The notes beneath the pieces were generated by a model. The model saw nothing but the letters and a program-made list of their open reading frames with translations. It ran no database searches and was not told the DNA's origin. A program made the position numbers and the translations under genes. A DNA stretch of 64,000 nt. It comes from Thalassotalea sp. 42_200_T64. Lineage in GTDB: Bacteria; Pseudomonadota; Gammaproteobacteria; Enterobacterales; Alteromonadaceae. The stretch covers positions 1-64,000 of the forward strand of contig MABC01000042.1 in NCBI GenBank assembly GCA_002162925.1, in the 5' to 3' direction. Within the stretch, counting starts at the first letter, position 1, and each line of letters opens with the position of its first letter. Of this stretch, positions 17,964-25,954 are shown piece by piece.

Positions 17964-19040
17964 TTACGAGCGTAGGGTTAAGGTGATTTGCACTATGCCG
18001 TGATCGGTACTTTGGCCGTCACGTTCAAAAATGGGGTTGATTAAATGCTGATCGCAGGTTTGGTAATCGCTGACGGCAAAAAAACTGTCATCAAAGTTGG
18101 TATCAAATTCATTCGATAATAAAATGTAATCGAGCACCGAGCCTTCTGCACCATAGTAATGGGTGGGCAGCCGACACACTGACGAGTCAATATTATTGGC
18201 ACGTAGATACAAATCCCACGAATCTTTTAAGCAATATCGATCTAAATACGCAGCACTATCAAATTTCGATGCATGGCGTAAGCGACTAGTTAGCAATTGC
18301 GATAATACGCCATCCGCTAAGTTATTATTGAAATCGCCCATCAAGATCATCGGCAACCCTGACTGTTCACGACGAGCTATCATTTCAATCAATAATAGTG
18401 TCGCTTCACTGCCCCGCTGCACAGTAGCCCCCCAGCCTCCCGCTACTTGCGCCTTGAGATTTTCGATGATGTTTTTTTCAGCCGAGAACTCCCTGCATGA
18501 TTCATGCTCAAATAACGGCCGTTTCGATTTAAAATGTACAACGTAGCAATCACAATGTTCAATATGGGGTAAATCTATGGTTGCCCTGATAACTTGCCGA
18601 TTAAAGGAGAAGTCGGCAGAAATCCCCATCGCAACGGCTAGCTCTTGATCTGGTACTACCTTATCTACTGCGACGATTGGATATTTAGACGCGATAGCCA
18701 CAACCGGGCTGCGATAAATGAAATCATCAATCACCTCGGCGCTATCCACCACCTGAAAATACACATAGCCCTGCTCTGCCAGTAAAGTCTTTAACGACTC
18801 GGGGCTAAACACTTCCTGAAAGCCAACAACGTCCGGTTGGTATTCGGCTAAATAATTGCGGATCCACAACTGTTTTTTTGCCCATTGTTCGCTACTGTAA
18901 ATGCGTTCGAACTCGTAATAGGCATTGGGCGGTTCAAGGTAATTAAACAAATTGAAAGTAGCAATTTTGATCTGCGGCTTGGATACCAGTTCCAGTGTGG
19001 TTACTTGGTTATTTAATTCTGGTTTTTTGGGGTTGGACAA
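17964..19040 (-). CDS. Endonuclease/exonuclease/phosphatase family hydrolase
   Basis: 358 aa. Motifs in order: IKIATFNLFNY (about 24), DVVGFQEVFSPESL (about 70), the central MGDFNNN and the C-terminal STDHG with an upstream SVLDYILLS. These are the metal-binding and catalytic Asn/Asp/His positions of the EEP fold. There is no signal peptide, so a cytoplasmic phosphodiesterase or nuclease-like role is expected; the substrate is unknown. The gene is isolated and followed within 7 bp by REP elements in sense orientation GGTTGGCGGGG. Confidence 0.8.
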   Translation of the reverse strand: MSNPKKPELNNQVTTLELVSKPQIKIATFNLFNYLEPPNAYYEFERIYSSEQWAKKQLWIRNYLAEYQPDVVGFQEVFSPESLKTLLAEQGYVYFQVVDSAEVIDDFIYRSPVVAIASKYPIVAVDKVVPDQELAVAMGISADFSFNRQVIRATIDLPHIEHCDCYVVHFKSKRPLFEHESCREFSAEKNIIENLKAQVAGGWGATVQRGSEATLLLIEMIARREQSGLPMILMGDFNNNLADGVLSQLLTSRLRHASKFDSAAYLDRYCLKDSWDLYLRANNIDSSVCRLPTHYYGAEGSVLDYILLSNEFDTNFDDSFFAVSDYQTCDQHLINPIFERDGQSTDHGIVQITLTLRS

Positions 19041-19262
19041 TCCATTTCCTATGGTTATGTATTTTAATGGCTTAGCTTATGAGCTTTGATTATACCTAAA
19101 TTGTATAAGGTTGTACTGGCAATAATAATGACTATTAGGTTAAATTTTAACTATGGAGAGCGTAATTAATTTCTGGCTGCCACCTACGCCTATAACTACG
19201 CCGGTTTAATCCCCGCTAACCAATTTAAAACAAACTAACGCACTCTTTTACATTTGGTTAAC

Positions 19263-19290
19263 GGAACTTTTTTGGATAACGGGTATCATA
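19263..19290 (+). promoter_or_regulatory. SigmaE-like promoter of sRNA copy B
   Basis: GGAACTT at 19263-19269, 16-nt spacer, TCATA at 19286-19290, matching copies A and C. The upstream sequence also shares CAATTTAAAACAAACT with copy C. Confidence 0.55.
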
Positions 19291-19294
19291 AGTT

Positions 19295-19319
19295 CATGCG
19301 AGGTTAAAACCCCGCCAAT
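19295..19319 (+). repeat. REP-like element R4 inside sRNA copy B
   Basis: GCGAGGTTAAAACCCCGCC hairpin placed exactly at the expected transcription start of copy B. Copies A and C have unrelated sequence there, so this looks like an insertion. Confidence 0.65.
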
Positions 19320-19382
19320 ATTTTCATTGTTTTCCTCCCTGAAATGCAATTTTTAGCCTCTGTCTTTACAGAGGCTTTTTTT
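19296..19382 (+). ncRNA. Candidate sigmaE-dependent sRNA, copy B with REP insertion
   Basis: Shares the promoter, the TTTTCCTCCCT pyrimidine stretch and a terminator (GCCTCTGT/ACAGAGGC, 19356-19376, then seven T) with copies A and C. The 5' segment is replaced by a REP hairpin, and the terminator loop differs, with the stem kept by compensating changes. That pattern suggests the RNA structure is selected. If functional, its 5' seed differs from its siblings. Confidence 0.5.
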
Positions 19383-19411
19383 GTTCGTTATTTATTTTTT
19401 TACGTTAACTT

Positions 19412-19457
19412 TTTGCTCGGCGATAATTACGCTAGATTGAAATATCGCCAAACGGGG
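19412..19457 (+). repeat. Degenerate REP-like element R5
   Basis: GCTCGGCGATAATTACGC then TAGATTGAAATATCGCCAAAC; the second hairpin has mismatches compared with the other copies. Confidence 0.6.
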
Positions 19458-19522
19458 TTAACTTTGTTCGCGTTGTGATAAATCAGAGTTGAGAATCATT
19501 CCTTGCTGCTGAGCTTTACCGT

Positions 19523-19939
19523 TTAGCATATATCTTGCAATGAATTTACCAGTAGAAGTAGCTCTTGGGTTGATGTAATTAACTCCGCGACTAAACGCTT
19601 ATCAACATCAAGTTGCCCTTCATACTCGGCTAGATTTCTTTTCTTATGGCAAATATCAAATATCCGCCATTTAGAAGAAGCCAAACCTACCGTATGCTGC
19701 AAACATTGAAATACTAGATAACGGTTTTCACTGCGATAGCCATGCCAACGTAAAGCGGCCAGAGCTAAAGCGTGCGCAGCACCATAGGCTATTGAAAATT
19801 GACTATCTAACGATAAGCCTTGGATTGATACATCTTTTAATTTTGTTGTAGCAGCTAACACCATGCCATCAAATTCATTTTGATCAGCTGGTTCTTTTTT
19901 GAATTGTTTAATTTTGACGAGGTTTTCCAGTTCTTCCAT
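19523..19939 (-). CDS. HEPN-like protein, probable toxin partner
   Basis: 138 aa, all-helical. RNLAEYEG near residue 103 fits the R-x4-[HY] motif of HEPN RNase/partner domains. It follows the nucleotidyltransferase gene by 25 bp on the same strand, the standard order of MNT-HEPN modules, in which the MNT enzyme neutralises the HEPN protein by nucleotide transfer near this motif. Typical HEPN partners are 120-150 aa. A regulatory, non-toxic role cannot be excluded. Confidence 0.65.
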   Translation of the reverse strand: MEELENLVKIKQFKKEPADQNEFDGMVLAATTKLKDVSIQGLSLDSQFSIAYGAAHALALAALRWHGYRSENRYLVFQCLQHTVGLASSKWRIFDICHKKRNLAEYEGQLDVDKRLVAELITSTQELLLLVNSLQDIC

Positions 19940-19964
19940 GAACCTGCTCCTTAAATATCCATAT

Positions 19965-20555
19965 TTAAATCACAACATTCTCTCCAATAATCCAAAGCTT
20001 GGGTTTATCCATTACCCGGGTTAAAAAACTTTGATTATTACTGAGTCGCTCAGCAAACTCTGCTTTTGAATACATCGTAGGGTTAATTACCCTGCCCAGT
20101 GTTTGTTCAGAACTTTCCAAACAACTCATTAAGTCACTATAGTTGATGTTTTCTGATACCACCATTAAATCAATATCGCTACTGATGTGTTCTTCACCAC
20201 TAGCGATAGAGCCATAAACAAAAGCCAATTGTATTTCCGTCATTAATGGCAATAGATCTAATTTTAAAGAATCTACCACCCCAAATGTTTTTCTAACAAT
20301 AGCCGTTAATTCGTTAAAAATTAAACTTTCCGAGTTTGCTTGATAATGTGTTTGATTACCTTTCCTGGTTTTAGTGATAAGCCCACAAGCCACCAATTTA
20401 TCCAGCTCACGTTTAACCGAGCCTTTTCCAACATTAGCAAATCGCACTATTTCATTTAAATAAAATGATTTTTCAACATGGCCAAAGAGTAAAGCAAATA
20501 CTCGCTGTTGAGTTTTGGTGAATAAGGCATCACCTACTGCAGAGAAAATTTCCAT
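19965..20555 (-). CDS. Winged-helix/MNT nucleotidyltransferase, antitoxin-like
   Basis: 196 aa. Residues about 10-75 form an ArsR-like winged helix (VRFANVGKGSVKRELDKLVA). Residues about 100-190 are a minimal nucleotidyltransferase domain with GSxxxG...SDIDLMVV, the two metal-binding aspartates being in DID. The DNA-binding head implies autorepression, and short repeats of GGGACTT lie in its promoter. With the HEPN gene downstream it forms a toxin-antitoxin-like pair. It stands among REP and sRNA copies, not in the defence island. Confidence 0.75.
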   Translation of the reverse strand: MEIFSAVGDALFTKTQQRVFALLFGHVEKSFYLNEIVRFANVGKGSVKRELDKLVACGLITKTRKGNQTHYQANSESLIFNELTAIVRKTFGVVDSLKLDLLPLMTEIQLAFVYGSIASGEEHISSDIDLMVVSENINYSDLMSCLESSEQTLGRVINPTMYSKAEFAERLSNNQSFLTRVMDKPKLWIIGENVVI

Positions 20556-20559
20556 AAAG

Positions 20560-20612
20560 CACCTAAAGTCCCAATTAGGGTACTATAAGTCCCTTTTAAG
20601 GACTTTTCAAAT
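20560..20612 (-). promoter_or_regulatory. Promoter/operator candidate of the MNT-HEPN pair
   Basis: AAGTCCC occurs twice (around 20565 and 20587), and the second copy forms an inverted repeat AAGTCC-7 nt-GGACTT. It lies 10-55 bp upstream of the winged-helix gene start, a natural autoregulatory position. No experimental motif is known to me. Confidence 0.45.
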
Positions 20613-20654
20613 ATATGATAGATATTTAGTGAATTGGGGCTGATGATGGGGAAA

Positions 20655-20706
20655 GTTAATATCTGGCTATCAGCCATAATTACGTCAGGTTAAACCCCCG
20701 CCAACC
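20655..20706 (+). repeat. Degenerate REP-like element R6
   Basis: ATAATTACGTCAGGTTAAAC followed by CCCCGCCAACC; the first palindrome is eroded (GGCTATCAGCC). Confidence 0.55.
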
Positions 20707-20747
20707 AATTTAAAACAAACTATTTCAGATTTTTACATTTGGTTAAC

Positions 20748-20775
20748 GGAACTTTTTTGGAAAACGGGTATCATA
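20748..20775 (+). promoter_or_regulatory. SigmaE-like promoter of sRNA copy C
   Basis: GGAACTT at 20748-20754, 16-nt spacer, TCATA at 20771-20775; same layout as copies A and B. Confidence 0.6.
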
Positions 20776-20780
20776 AGTAT

Positions 20781-20855
20781 CAGTTAACTTTTCATAGTTT
20801 TCTTCCCTTGTATGTTTTATGTTTGCCTCTCAATTTTTTTGAGAGGCTTTTTTTT
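20781..20855 (+). ncRNA. Candidate sigmaE-dependent sRNA, copy C
   Basis: About 75 nt, nearly identical to copy A over CAGTTAACTTTTCATAGTTTT, with TCTTCCC instead of TCCTCCC and an extra TTATGT before the terminator. The terminator GCCTCTCAA/TTGAGAGGC (20825-20847) with a T-run is identical to copy A. The 5' end after the promoter is conserved, as expected for an sRNA seed. Confidence 0.6.
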
Positions 20856-20928
20856 GCTCATGGAAGAGCTATATGCTGAATTTCCATGGATGGGAAAAAT
20901 TCTGTTTGTTCCGAATTTTTGGCTTTCG

Positions 20929-21026
20929 TTAACTTTTATTGCGCAGCAATAATTACGCGAGGATGAATCCCCGCCAACCGACCGGGGTGGTCGTATGGTT
21001 GGCGGGACTTCAGTCTCGCGTTATGG
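20929..21026. repeat. REP-like composite R7 (both orientations)
   Basis: A forward unit (GCGAGGATGAATCCCCGCC) is followed by an inverted unit (GGTTGGCGGGACTTCAGTC TCGCG), giving a BIME-like pair. Confidence 0.75.
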
Positions 21027-21118
21027 CTTTAGGCAATCAGCCAATTTTGCTTATCTTTACTCTGTTGTTTTTTAAACTATTCTTTATTAGGCAAAAATAA
21101 ATTTTTTAGCTGGGTGCT

Positions 21119-22891
21119 ATGACCTTTATCAAAGAGCTTAAACGTCGTAATGTATTTAAAGTAGCAATCGCTTATGTCATTGTGTCGTGGCTAGTTGTGC
21201 AGGTGATCGACTCCGTTGTGCCGATTATTGAAGCCCCCGAATGGGCGGCAAAAGTGGTGCTGGTGTTGCTGCTCGCCGGTTTTCCCATCGCCTGTCTGTT
21301 TGCCTGGGCGTTCGAGCTAACGGCTGAGGGCATTAAACGCAGTAAAGACGTCGATATTACCGATTCAATCAGCCATCAAACCAGTCGAAAAATAGATTTT
21401 ATTATTATTGCCGCGCTGTTATTCATTATTGGCGGCCTGTTGTATCAACAGTACTTTTCAGAACCGGTGAACACCACGATTCATTCGTCAATTGCGGTAT
21501 TGCCGTTTAGCAATATTTCTTCCGACCCCGAACAAGAGTATTTTTCCGATGGTATTGCCGAAGAGATTTTAAACGCACTGGTGCGGGTAAAAGGCTTATC
21601 GGTTAGCTCTCGTACCTCGTCTTTTGTATTTAAAGGCAGTGATAAAAGTATCCGCGAAATAGCCAAGGCGTTACGGGTGAATCACGTACTTGAAGGCAGT
21701 GTGCGCAAATACGGCAATAAAGTGAAAGTTACGGCACAACTTATTGACGTGAGTAACGACAAATATGTTTGGAGTAATACTTTTGAGCGCGAGCTGAACG
21801 ACATTTTTGTGATTCAGGAAGAGATCTCATTGGCCATTGTAAACTCGTTGAAACTCACCTTAGATCCCTCACACGGCCAGCAAAGCCAAACAGCCAATAT
21901 TCAAGCTTATTCAATATACTTACAGGGAAAATTTGAGTATGCGAAACGCTCGAGCGACTCCCTGGCCTTATTTGAAGCAATAACGTTATTTGAACAAGCA
22001 ACCGAGCTAGATCCCGATTACGCAAATGCCTACGCTAGCATGGGCAGAGCACACGCAATGTTAGTAAACTACGGTATGGTAAATGACCTGAAAAAGCACC
22101 ATTTACTGGCGCGTACCGCTATCAATAAGGCGCTGACCCTTGATGCCAATAACGTTGAAGCTTTGCTCTCTTTAGCAACGGTGAAGTTTCAATGGGAAGG
22201 CGATTTTATTGGCGCCCAACAAGATTTTCAACGCGCTCTTGCTTTATCGCCTGAAGACGCTGAAATATATAACTTTTTTGGTGACTACTACAATAGCATA
22301 ATGGACTACGACAATGCCCTAAAAATGGAAGGGATGGCGTATGAACTCGACCCTAATTCTTATATCAATGTCGCCGAATACGGGCAAACTTTGCTCAGGG
22401 CTGGGCGAGTTGACGAAGGTTTTGCGCTTTTGGATGAGCTTTTTAGCTTTAAACCTGAGCCCGTTTATTCAAACCGAATCACCACCTTAGAAAATTATTA
22501 TGCGCGACGAATAATCGCCACAAAATTAGGCGGGCAAAAACTCATTGATCAAGGCTCATTAAAAAGCAGGTTTACCGATTTACTGTTAAATGCCTACTCA
22601 GGTGATGAACAAGCGTTAAAAACCTTAATCAATACGCCGGTGTTCGGCTATACCTATGCCGATATTTACCCGGTATTTATTGCCGATATCTATTTTCAAA
22701 CGGGTAAGTTTGAGCAAGCCGAACTTTGGTTGCAAAAAACGCTGGATAAGGGGGTTAATTATTTTGAGTTTATCGATATAAAGATTGCCGACCCAAGGGT
22801 GAAAATTAACCATGAAGGTATCAATAAGTTATTGAACAGTCCGCCTTTAGATAAATTCATGCAACTACGTCGTAAAAATTTAGGGTTGTAA
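21119..22891 (+). CDS. Membrane-anchored TolB-like/TPR signalling-type protein
   Basis: 590 aa. The N-terminus FIKELKRRNVFKVAIAYVIV is the cytoplasmic/TM1 cap common to Alteromonadales proteins of this class, with TM helices at about 12-32, 43-62 and 91-110. A FlgO/TolB amino-terminal-like domain follows (SSIAVLPFSNISSDPEQEYFSDG split at about 122-145, and LRVNHVLEGSVRK). Residues 250-560 hold several TPR repeats. The usual cyclase or CadC-like DNA-binding head is absent. Probable periplasmic scaffolding or sensing role; function unproven. Confidence 0.7.
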   Translation: MTFIKELKRRNVFKVAIAYVIVSWLVVQVIDSVVPIIEAPEWAAKVVLVLLLAGFPIACLFAWAFELTAEGIKRSKDVDITDSISHQTSRKIDFIIIAALLFIIGGLLYQQYFSEPVNTTIHSSIAVLPFSNISSDPEQEYFSDGIAEEILNALVRVKGLSVSSRTSSFVFKGSDKSIREIAKALRVNHVLEGSVRKYGNKVKVTAQLIDVSNDKYVWSNTFERELNDIFVIQEEISLAIVNSLKLTLDPSHGQQSQTANIQAYSIYLQGKFEYAKRSSDSLALFEAITLFEQATELDPDYANAYASMGRAHAMLVNYGMVNDLKKHHLLARTAINKALTLDANNVEALLSLATVKFQWEGDFIGAQQDFQRALALSPEDAEIYNFFGDYYNSIMDYDNALKMEGMAYELDPNSYINVAEYGQTLLRAGRVDEGFALLDELFSFKPEPVYSNRITTLENYYARRIIATKLGGQKLIDQGSLKSRFTDLLLNAYSGDEQALKTLINTPVFGYTYADIYPVFIADIYFQTGKFEQAELWLQKTLDKGVNYFEFIDIKIADPRVKINHEGINKLLNSPPLDKFMQLRRKNLGL

Positions 22892-22895
22892 ACGC

Positions 22896-22926
22896 AAAAA
22901 AAAGGACATCAATCGATGTCCTAAAA
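22896..22926 (-). terminator. Intrinsic terminator read on the minus strand
   Basis: GGACATC-4 nt-GATGTCC stem. On the minus strand it is followed by a run of eight T, so it stops transcription arriving from the minus-strand genes to its right; on the plus strand the T-run is lacking. Confidence 0.65.
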
Positions 22927-23058
22927 GTAACGTTATTTCAACAAGTAGTTTTCAGATTCTGGGGAAATTCAAAAAACAAGTTCATCATAAATTCATCAGG
23001 TGATATAAACAAACGGTATTATTTCACTCAACAAGTGAATTTTTTTCACTTATAAAAA

Positions 23059-23169
23059 AGCGAGGTTAAAATCCTGCCAATCAAGCGTCTATGGCGGTGG
23101 CTCTCGCGAGGTTGAAACCCCGCCAACCGGAGGGTCGTATGGTTGGCGAAACTTCAGTCTCGCGTTATA
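23059..23169. repeat. REP-like composite R8, supplies a stop codon
   Basis: Three hairpin units, two forward and one inverted. The inverted unit (GGTTGGCGAAACTTCAGTC) overlaps the final codons and stop of the minus-strand gene ending at 23154. Confidence 0.75.
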
Positions 23170-24308
23170 TATTCTTGCAAGCGTTTTAATAGCGCGGGTT
23201 TTCTTGGGATTTTACTTATAAAGCGTTTTAGTTGCAGTTGAAATTGTGACGCTTGCTGGTTTAATTCGTAGGCGCCACTTAGCTCTTTGATCAGTTGCGT
23301 TGCTTCGTTATAACTATGGCCAGAGCCTTTGTCGGCTAGCTTGCTGACGTCACTCCAATAGGCTGTTCTGCGGTCATATATTTGTTGGAGATGAATTTCT
23401 CTTTGTTGTTGCAGCTCTTTGCTGAGTTTTTCTTGCGCCAAAGCTTGTTCGGTTAAATACATTTGATGCTGCTGTTCATAATCACCTTGCAATGTGGCAA
23501 GCGGTATTGTTTGTATTTTGTCTGCTTGTTCAAGTTCTACCTTTCTAAATTGTTTTATGAGCGTATTTTTTACCGTATTGGCATTATCGTTTAATAAGGT
23601 AAATAACATCGCATTTTTATCTGCTTCAGCTAATTTCTCAATAAAGGCTAATTGGCTTACCTCAGTCTTAACTACTTGCTTATCAAATTGCTTGTCTAGT
23701 TGCTTGTCTGGATAGTTTTGATACACATTTGACCAAACAGGATCAACCTGAAAAAACTCCATAATCGCTTGCTGACACGGGCTTAATGGCTGGTTAGCAT
23801 TTGCCAAAATTGGCAGTTCAAAGTCTAGATTAAAATAGCCACACTCTATTGCCGATAACAAGATCAGTATCAAAGCCCGATAATCACCATTAATCAGTTC
23901 ATCTCTTAGCGGTAATATCCGCTGCAACCAATAGTTGCCATCCCCTTCATAAAAGTAATACTCCTCAGTAGCTGGAAGCGAGAATACCAAAATACGGTGC
24001 TGTTCAAGTTCAACAATATCAATGAGTTCATTAACCAAAAATGCGGAAATTAGATTGCTGGCAAGTATGCCATTATCCAGTTTTATATACAGTTTGGCTT
24101 CCCCCCAGTTGGTCAAATAGAAACCAAAATCAAAAAATGTTGCCATCAGATCAACAGGCTTAGCTTTTAAGCCGCCCCAATGGTATTCATTTTCAAAATA
24201 TTGCGGGGTTATCTCAGCGCGGGTTGAAATATCACTAAGTTGCTGTTGTTGACTCTCGCTTAGCGGCTGCTCTAGAGCTTTAAAATGATAATACTGATAT
24301 TCACTCAT
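23154..24308 (-). CDS. Conserved hypothetical protein with coiled-coil C-terminus
   Basis: 384 aa, cytoplasmic. The N-terminal half (YQYYHFKALEQPLSE, ITPQYFENEYHWGGLK, FYLTNWGEAKLYIKL) belongs to an uncharacterised family I have seen in many bacteria without known function. Residues 265-345 are Gln/Glu-rich coiled coil. The last residues TRD and the TGA stop are encoded by a REP element, so the natural C-terminus may have been altered. It follows the broken UPF0158 gene by about 10 bp on the same strand, and that pairing suggests a shared operon. Confidence 0.6.
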   Translation of the reverse strand: MSEYQYYHFKALEQPLSESQQQQLSDISTRAEITPQYFENEYHWGGLKAKPVDLMATFFDFGFYLTNWGEAKLYIKLDNGILASNLISAFLVNELIDIVELEQHRILVFSLPATEEYYFYEGDGNYWLQRILPLRDELINGDYRALILILLSAIECGYFNLDFELPILANANQPLSPCQQAIMEFFQVDPVWSNVYQNYPDKQLDKQFDKQVVKTEVSQLAFIEKLAEADKNAMLFTLLNDNANTVKNTLIKQFRKVELEQADKIQTIPLATLQGDYEQQHQMYLTEQALAQEKLSKELQQQREIHLQQIYDRRTAYWSDVSKLADKGSGHSYNEATQLIKELSGAYELNQQASQFQLQLKRFISKIPRKPALLKRLQEYITRD

Positions 24309-24317
24309 TAATTTTAA

Positions 24318-24787
24318 TCACGGTTTCTTGTTGTTTTCTTCATAGCCAATTGAATGCTCATCACACCAGCTTTTAATCGCCTGCTCGGTTTGTTGTTGCT
24401 CATATTGGTACCATTTGTCGGTTACTTGCTGCTCTTCCAGCATCAATTTAAACTTGCGATAAGCGCCACGTTTACTGAATATTTGGTAGGCATAATCAAA
24501 TTGTTGGGGTAAAAACTCTCCCACAAAGCCAAGCGCCAGATTTTTGCCAAGATCTAACTAATATTTATCCGGCAATTGCAATAGCGATCATTTTCGAACA
24601 AATCATCAGGTAGCTCCTCCTCAGCTTCAAAACCAAATTCAGATTCATCCATATCAACAATGATCTTTCCCGTACTCGTATCTAAATACGTTACGATTTC
24701 GCTCATACTCGACATCCCAGAAAACTCTAACGCATCCACTATATCGTTTAGTTTCACTTTTATTTGGTTCTGTTGCTGATTGCTCAT
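24318..24787 (-). pseudogene. UPF0158-family gene broken by frameshift and nonsense mutation
   Basis: The first part (from MSNQQQNQIKVKLNDIVDAL, through TGKIIVDMDE and EEELPDDLFENDRY) is the N-terminal half of UPF0158. After DR the frame shifts; the other frame reads LQLPDKY, then an in-frame TAG, then LDLGKNLALGFVGEFLP, GAYRKFKLMLEE and the family's usual end WCDEHSIGYE. The TAG sits where a glutamate (GAG) is expected from the family pattern DKYELDLG. AAGGG nine bases before the ATG at 24787 supports that start. Two lesions make loss of function likely, though the downstream gene is intact. Confidence 0.75.
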
Positions 24788-24844
24788 TTGTTTGCCCTTA
24801 GCTAACCATTGACTCAAGCTTAATATACAATTTTAATTATAGTC

Positions 24845-24970
24845 ATGCGAGGTTAAAACCCCGCAACCGGGGGTCGTATGGTTGGCGGGACTTCAGTCTC
24901 GCGTTATGGCGATAGCCAGGTAAGTTATCGCGCGGCGATAATTATGCGAGGTTGAAACCCCGCCAACCGG
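24845..24970. repeat. REP-like composite R9
   Basis: Forward, inverted and forward units separated by the spacer GTTATGGCGATAGCCAGGTAA; the end lies 1 bp from the stop codon of the minus-strand TauE gene. Confidence 0.8.
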
Positions 24971-24971
24971 T

Positions 24972-25730
24972 TTATAGCAGGGCTTTTATCAGTAACGCCA
25001 AGCCGGTCACTATGGTCATCACTTCAAACGTTCTTTTCACTAACACATTGCCTTTGGTCAGGGCGATGTGGGCACCTAAATAGCCGCCAAGTAATGAGCC
25101 CAATAATAATGCTGGCAGCCACGACCATTGCACATTTGACATTAATGCCAGGGTGATAGCCCCGGCACCATTCCATAAAATGCCAACCATCACCAGGGTA
25201 TAAGAGACTGCGCGCGCATAGCCCATGCCGAACCAGTAAATTAGCCACATGGTGACAAATAAGCCGGTACCGGAAGTCAGTGAGCCATTCAGGATAGCAA
25301 TCAAAAACAAACCCAGGGCGCCGATGATGTAGCCTTTTATGGATAGGTTCTTTAACTCATCTTGCAGGCCTAAATGGGGCTTCACGATGGAATAAATGCC
25401 CAGCGCTATGGTTAAACACCCTAACGACACCATGGCAATGTTAGCGGGTATTTGCAAAATAACATTGGCACCAAGCACTACCCCGGGTAATGCGCCGCCA
25501 ATCATAATGGCGACTAACTGCCAGCGGTAACCACCGGTTTTCAGATATTTTATCGAGGCGCCCAAACCGAGAGCCACCGAGGCAATTTTATGGGTCGCCA
25601 GAGCAACGCCAAATGGCAGACCGAGAAAAATCAATACCGGTAATTGCAACAAACCGGCGCCACCGCCGGCAAGAGAGGACAAGGTATTGGCGACGAGGGA
25701 GATGATAAATAATAAAATATGTTCGAACAT
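24972..25730 (-). CDS. TauE/SafE-family sulfite exporter-like permease
   Basis: 252 aa, about eight hydrophobic helices. N-terminal GGGAGLLQLPVLIFLGLPFG and the central repeat LNGSLTSGTGLFVTMWL follow the TSUP (TauE/SafE) fold. Members move sulfite, sulfoacetate or related organosulfur anions across the inner membrane; the substrate here is unknown. It is monocistronic between REP R9 and the sulfatase relic. The nearness of a sulfatase relic is suggestive of sulfur handling but not proof. Confidence 0.8.
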   Translation of the reverse strand: MFEHILLFIISLVANTLSSLAGGGAGLLQLPVLIFLGLPFGVALATHKIASVALGLGASIKYLKTGGYRWQLVAIMIGGALPGVVLGANVILQIPANIAMVSLGCLTIALGIYSIVKPHLGLQDELKNLSIKGYIIGALGLFLIAILNGSLTSGTGLFVTMWLIYWFGMGYARAVSYTLVMVGILWNGAGAITLALMSNVQWSWLPALLLGSLLGGYLGAHIALTKGNVLVKRTFEVMTIVTGLALLIKALL

Positions 25731-25954
25731 ATCCGCTTGTTAGTATTTGCTTGATTTAAGTTGGCGATATATTAGCACTTTATTGATAAGTGATAATGGG
25801 TATTATTAAGCTAGTTATGCAATTTCGTTATGATCAGTACGTCTCATCGACAGCTTTACACAACCTTTACGAAACCATTACTTATTATTTACCGCTTATT
25901 TTTTGCTAGCTGTTAAAGTTAGCGGTATATCAATGGGTTATTCGAGTAGGGTTT

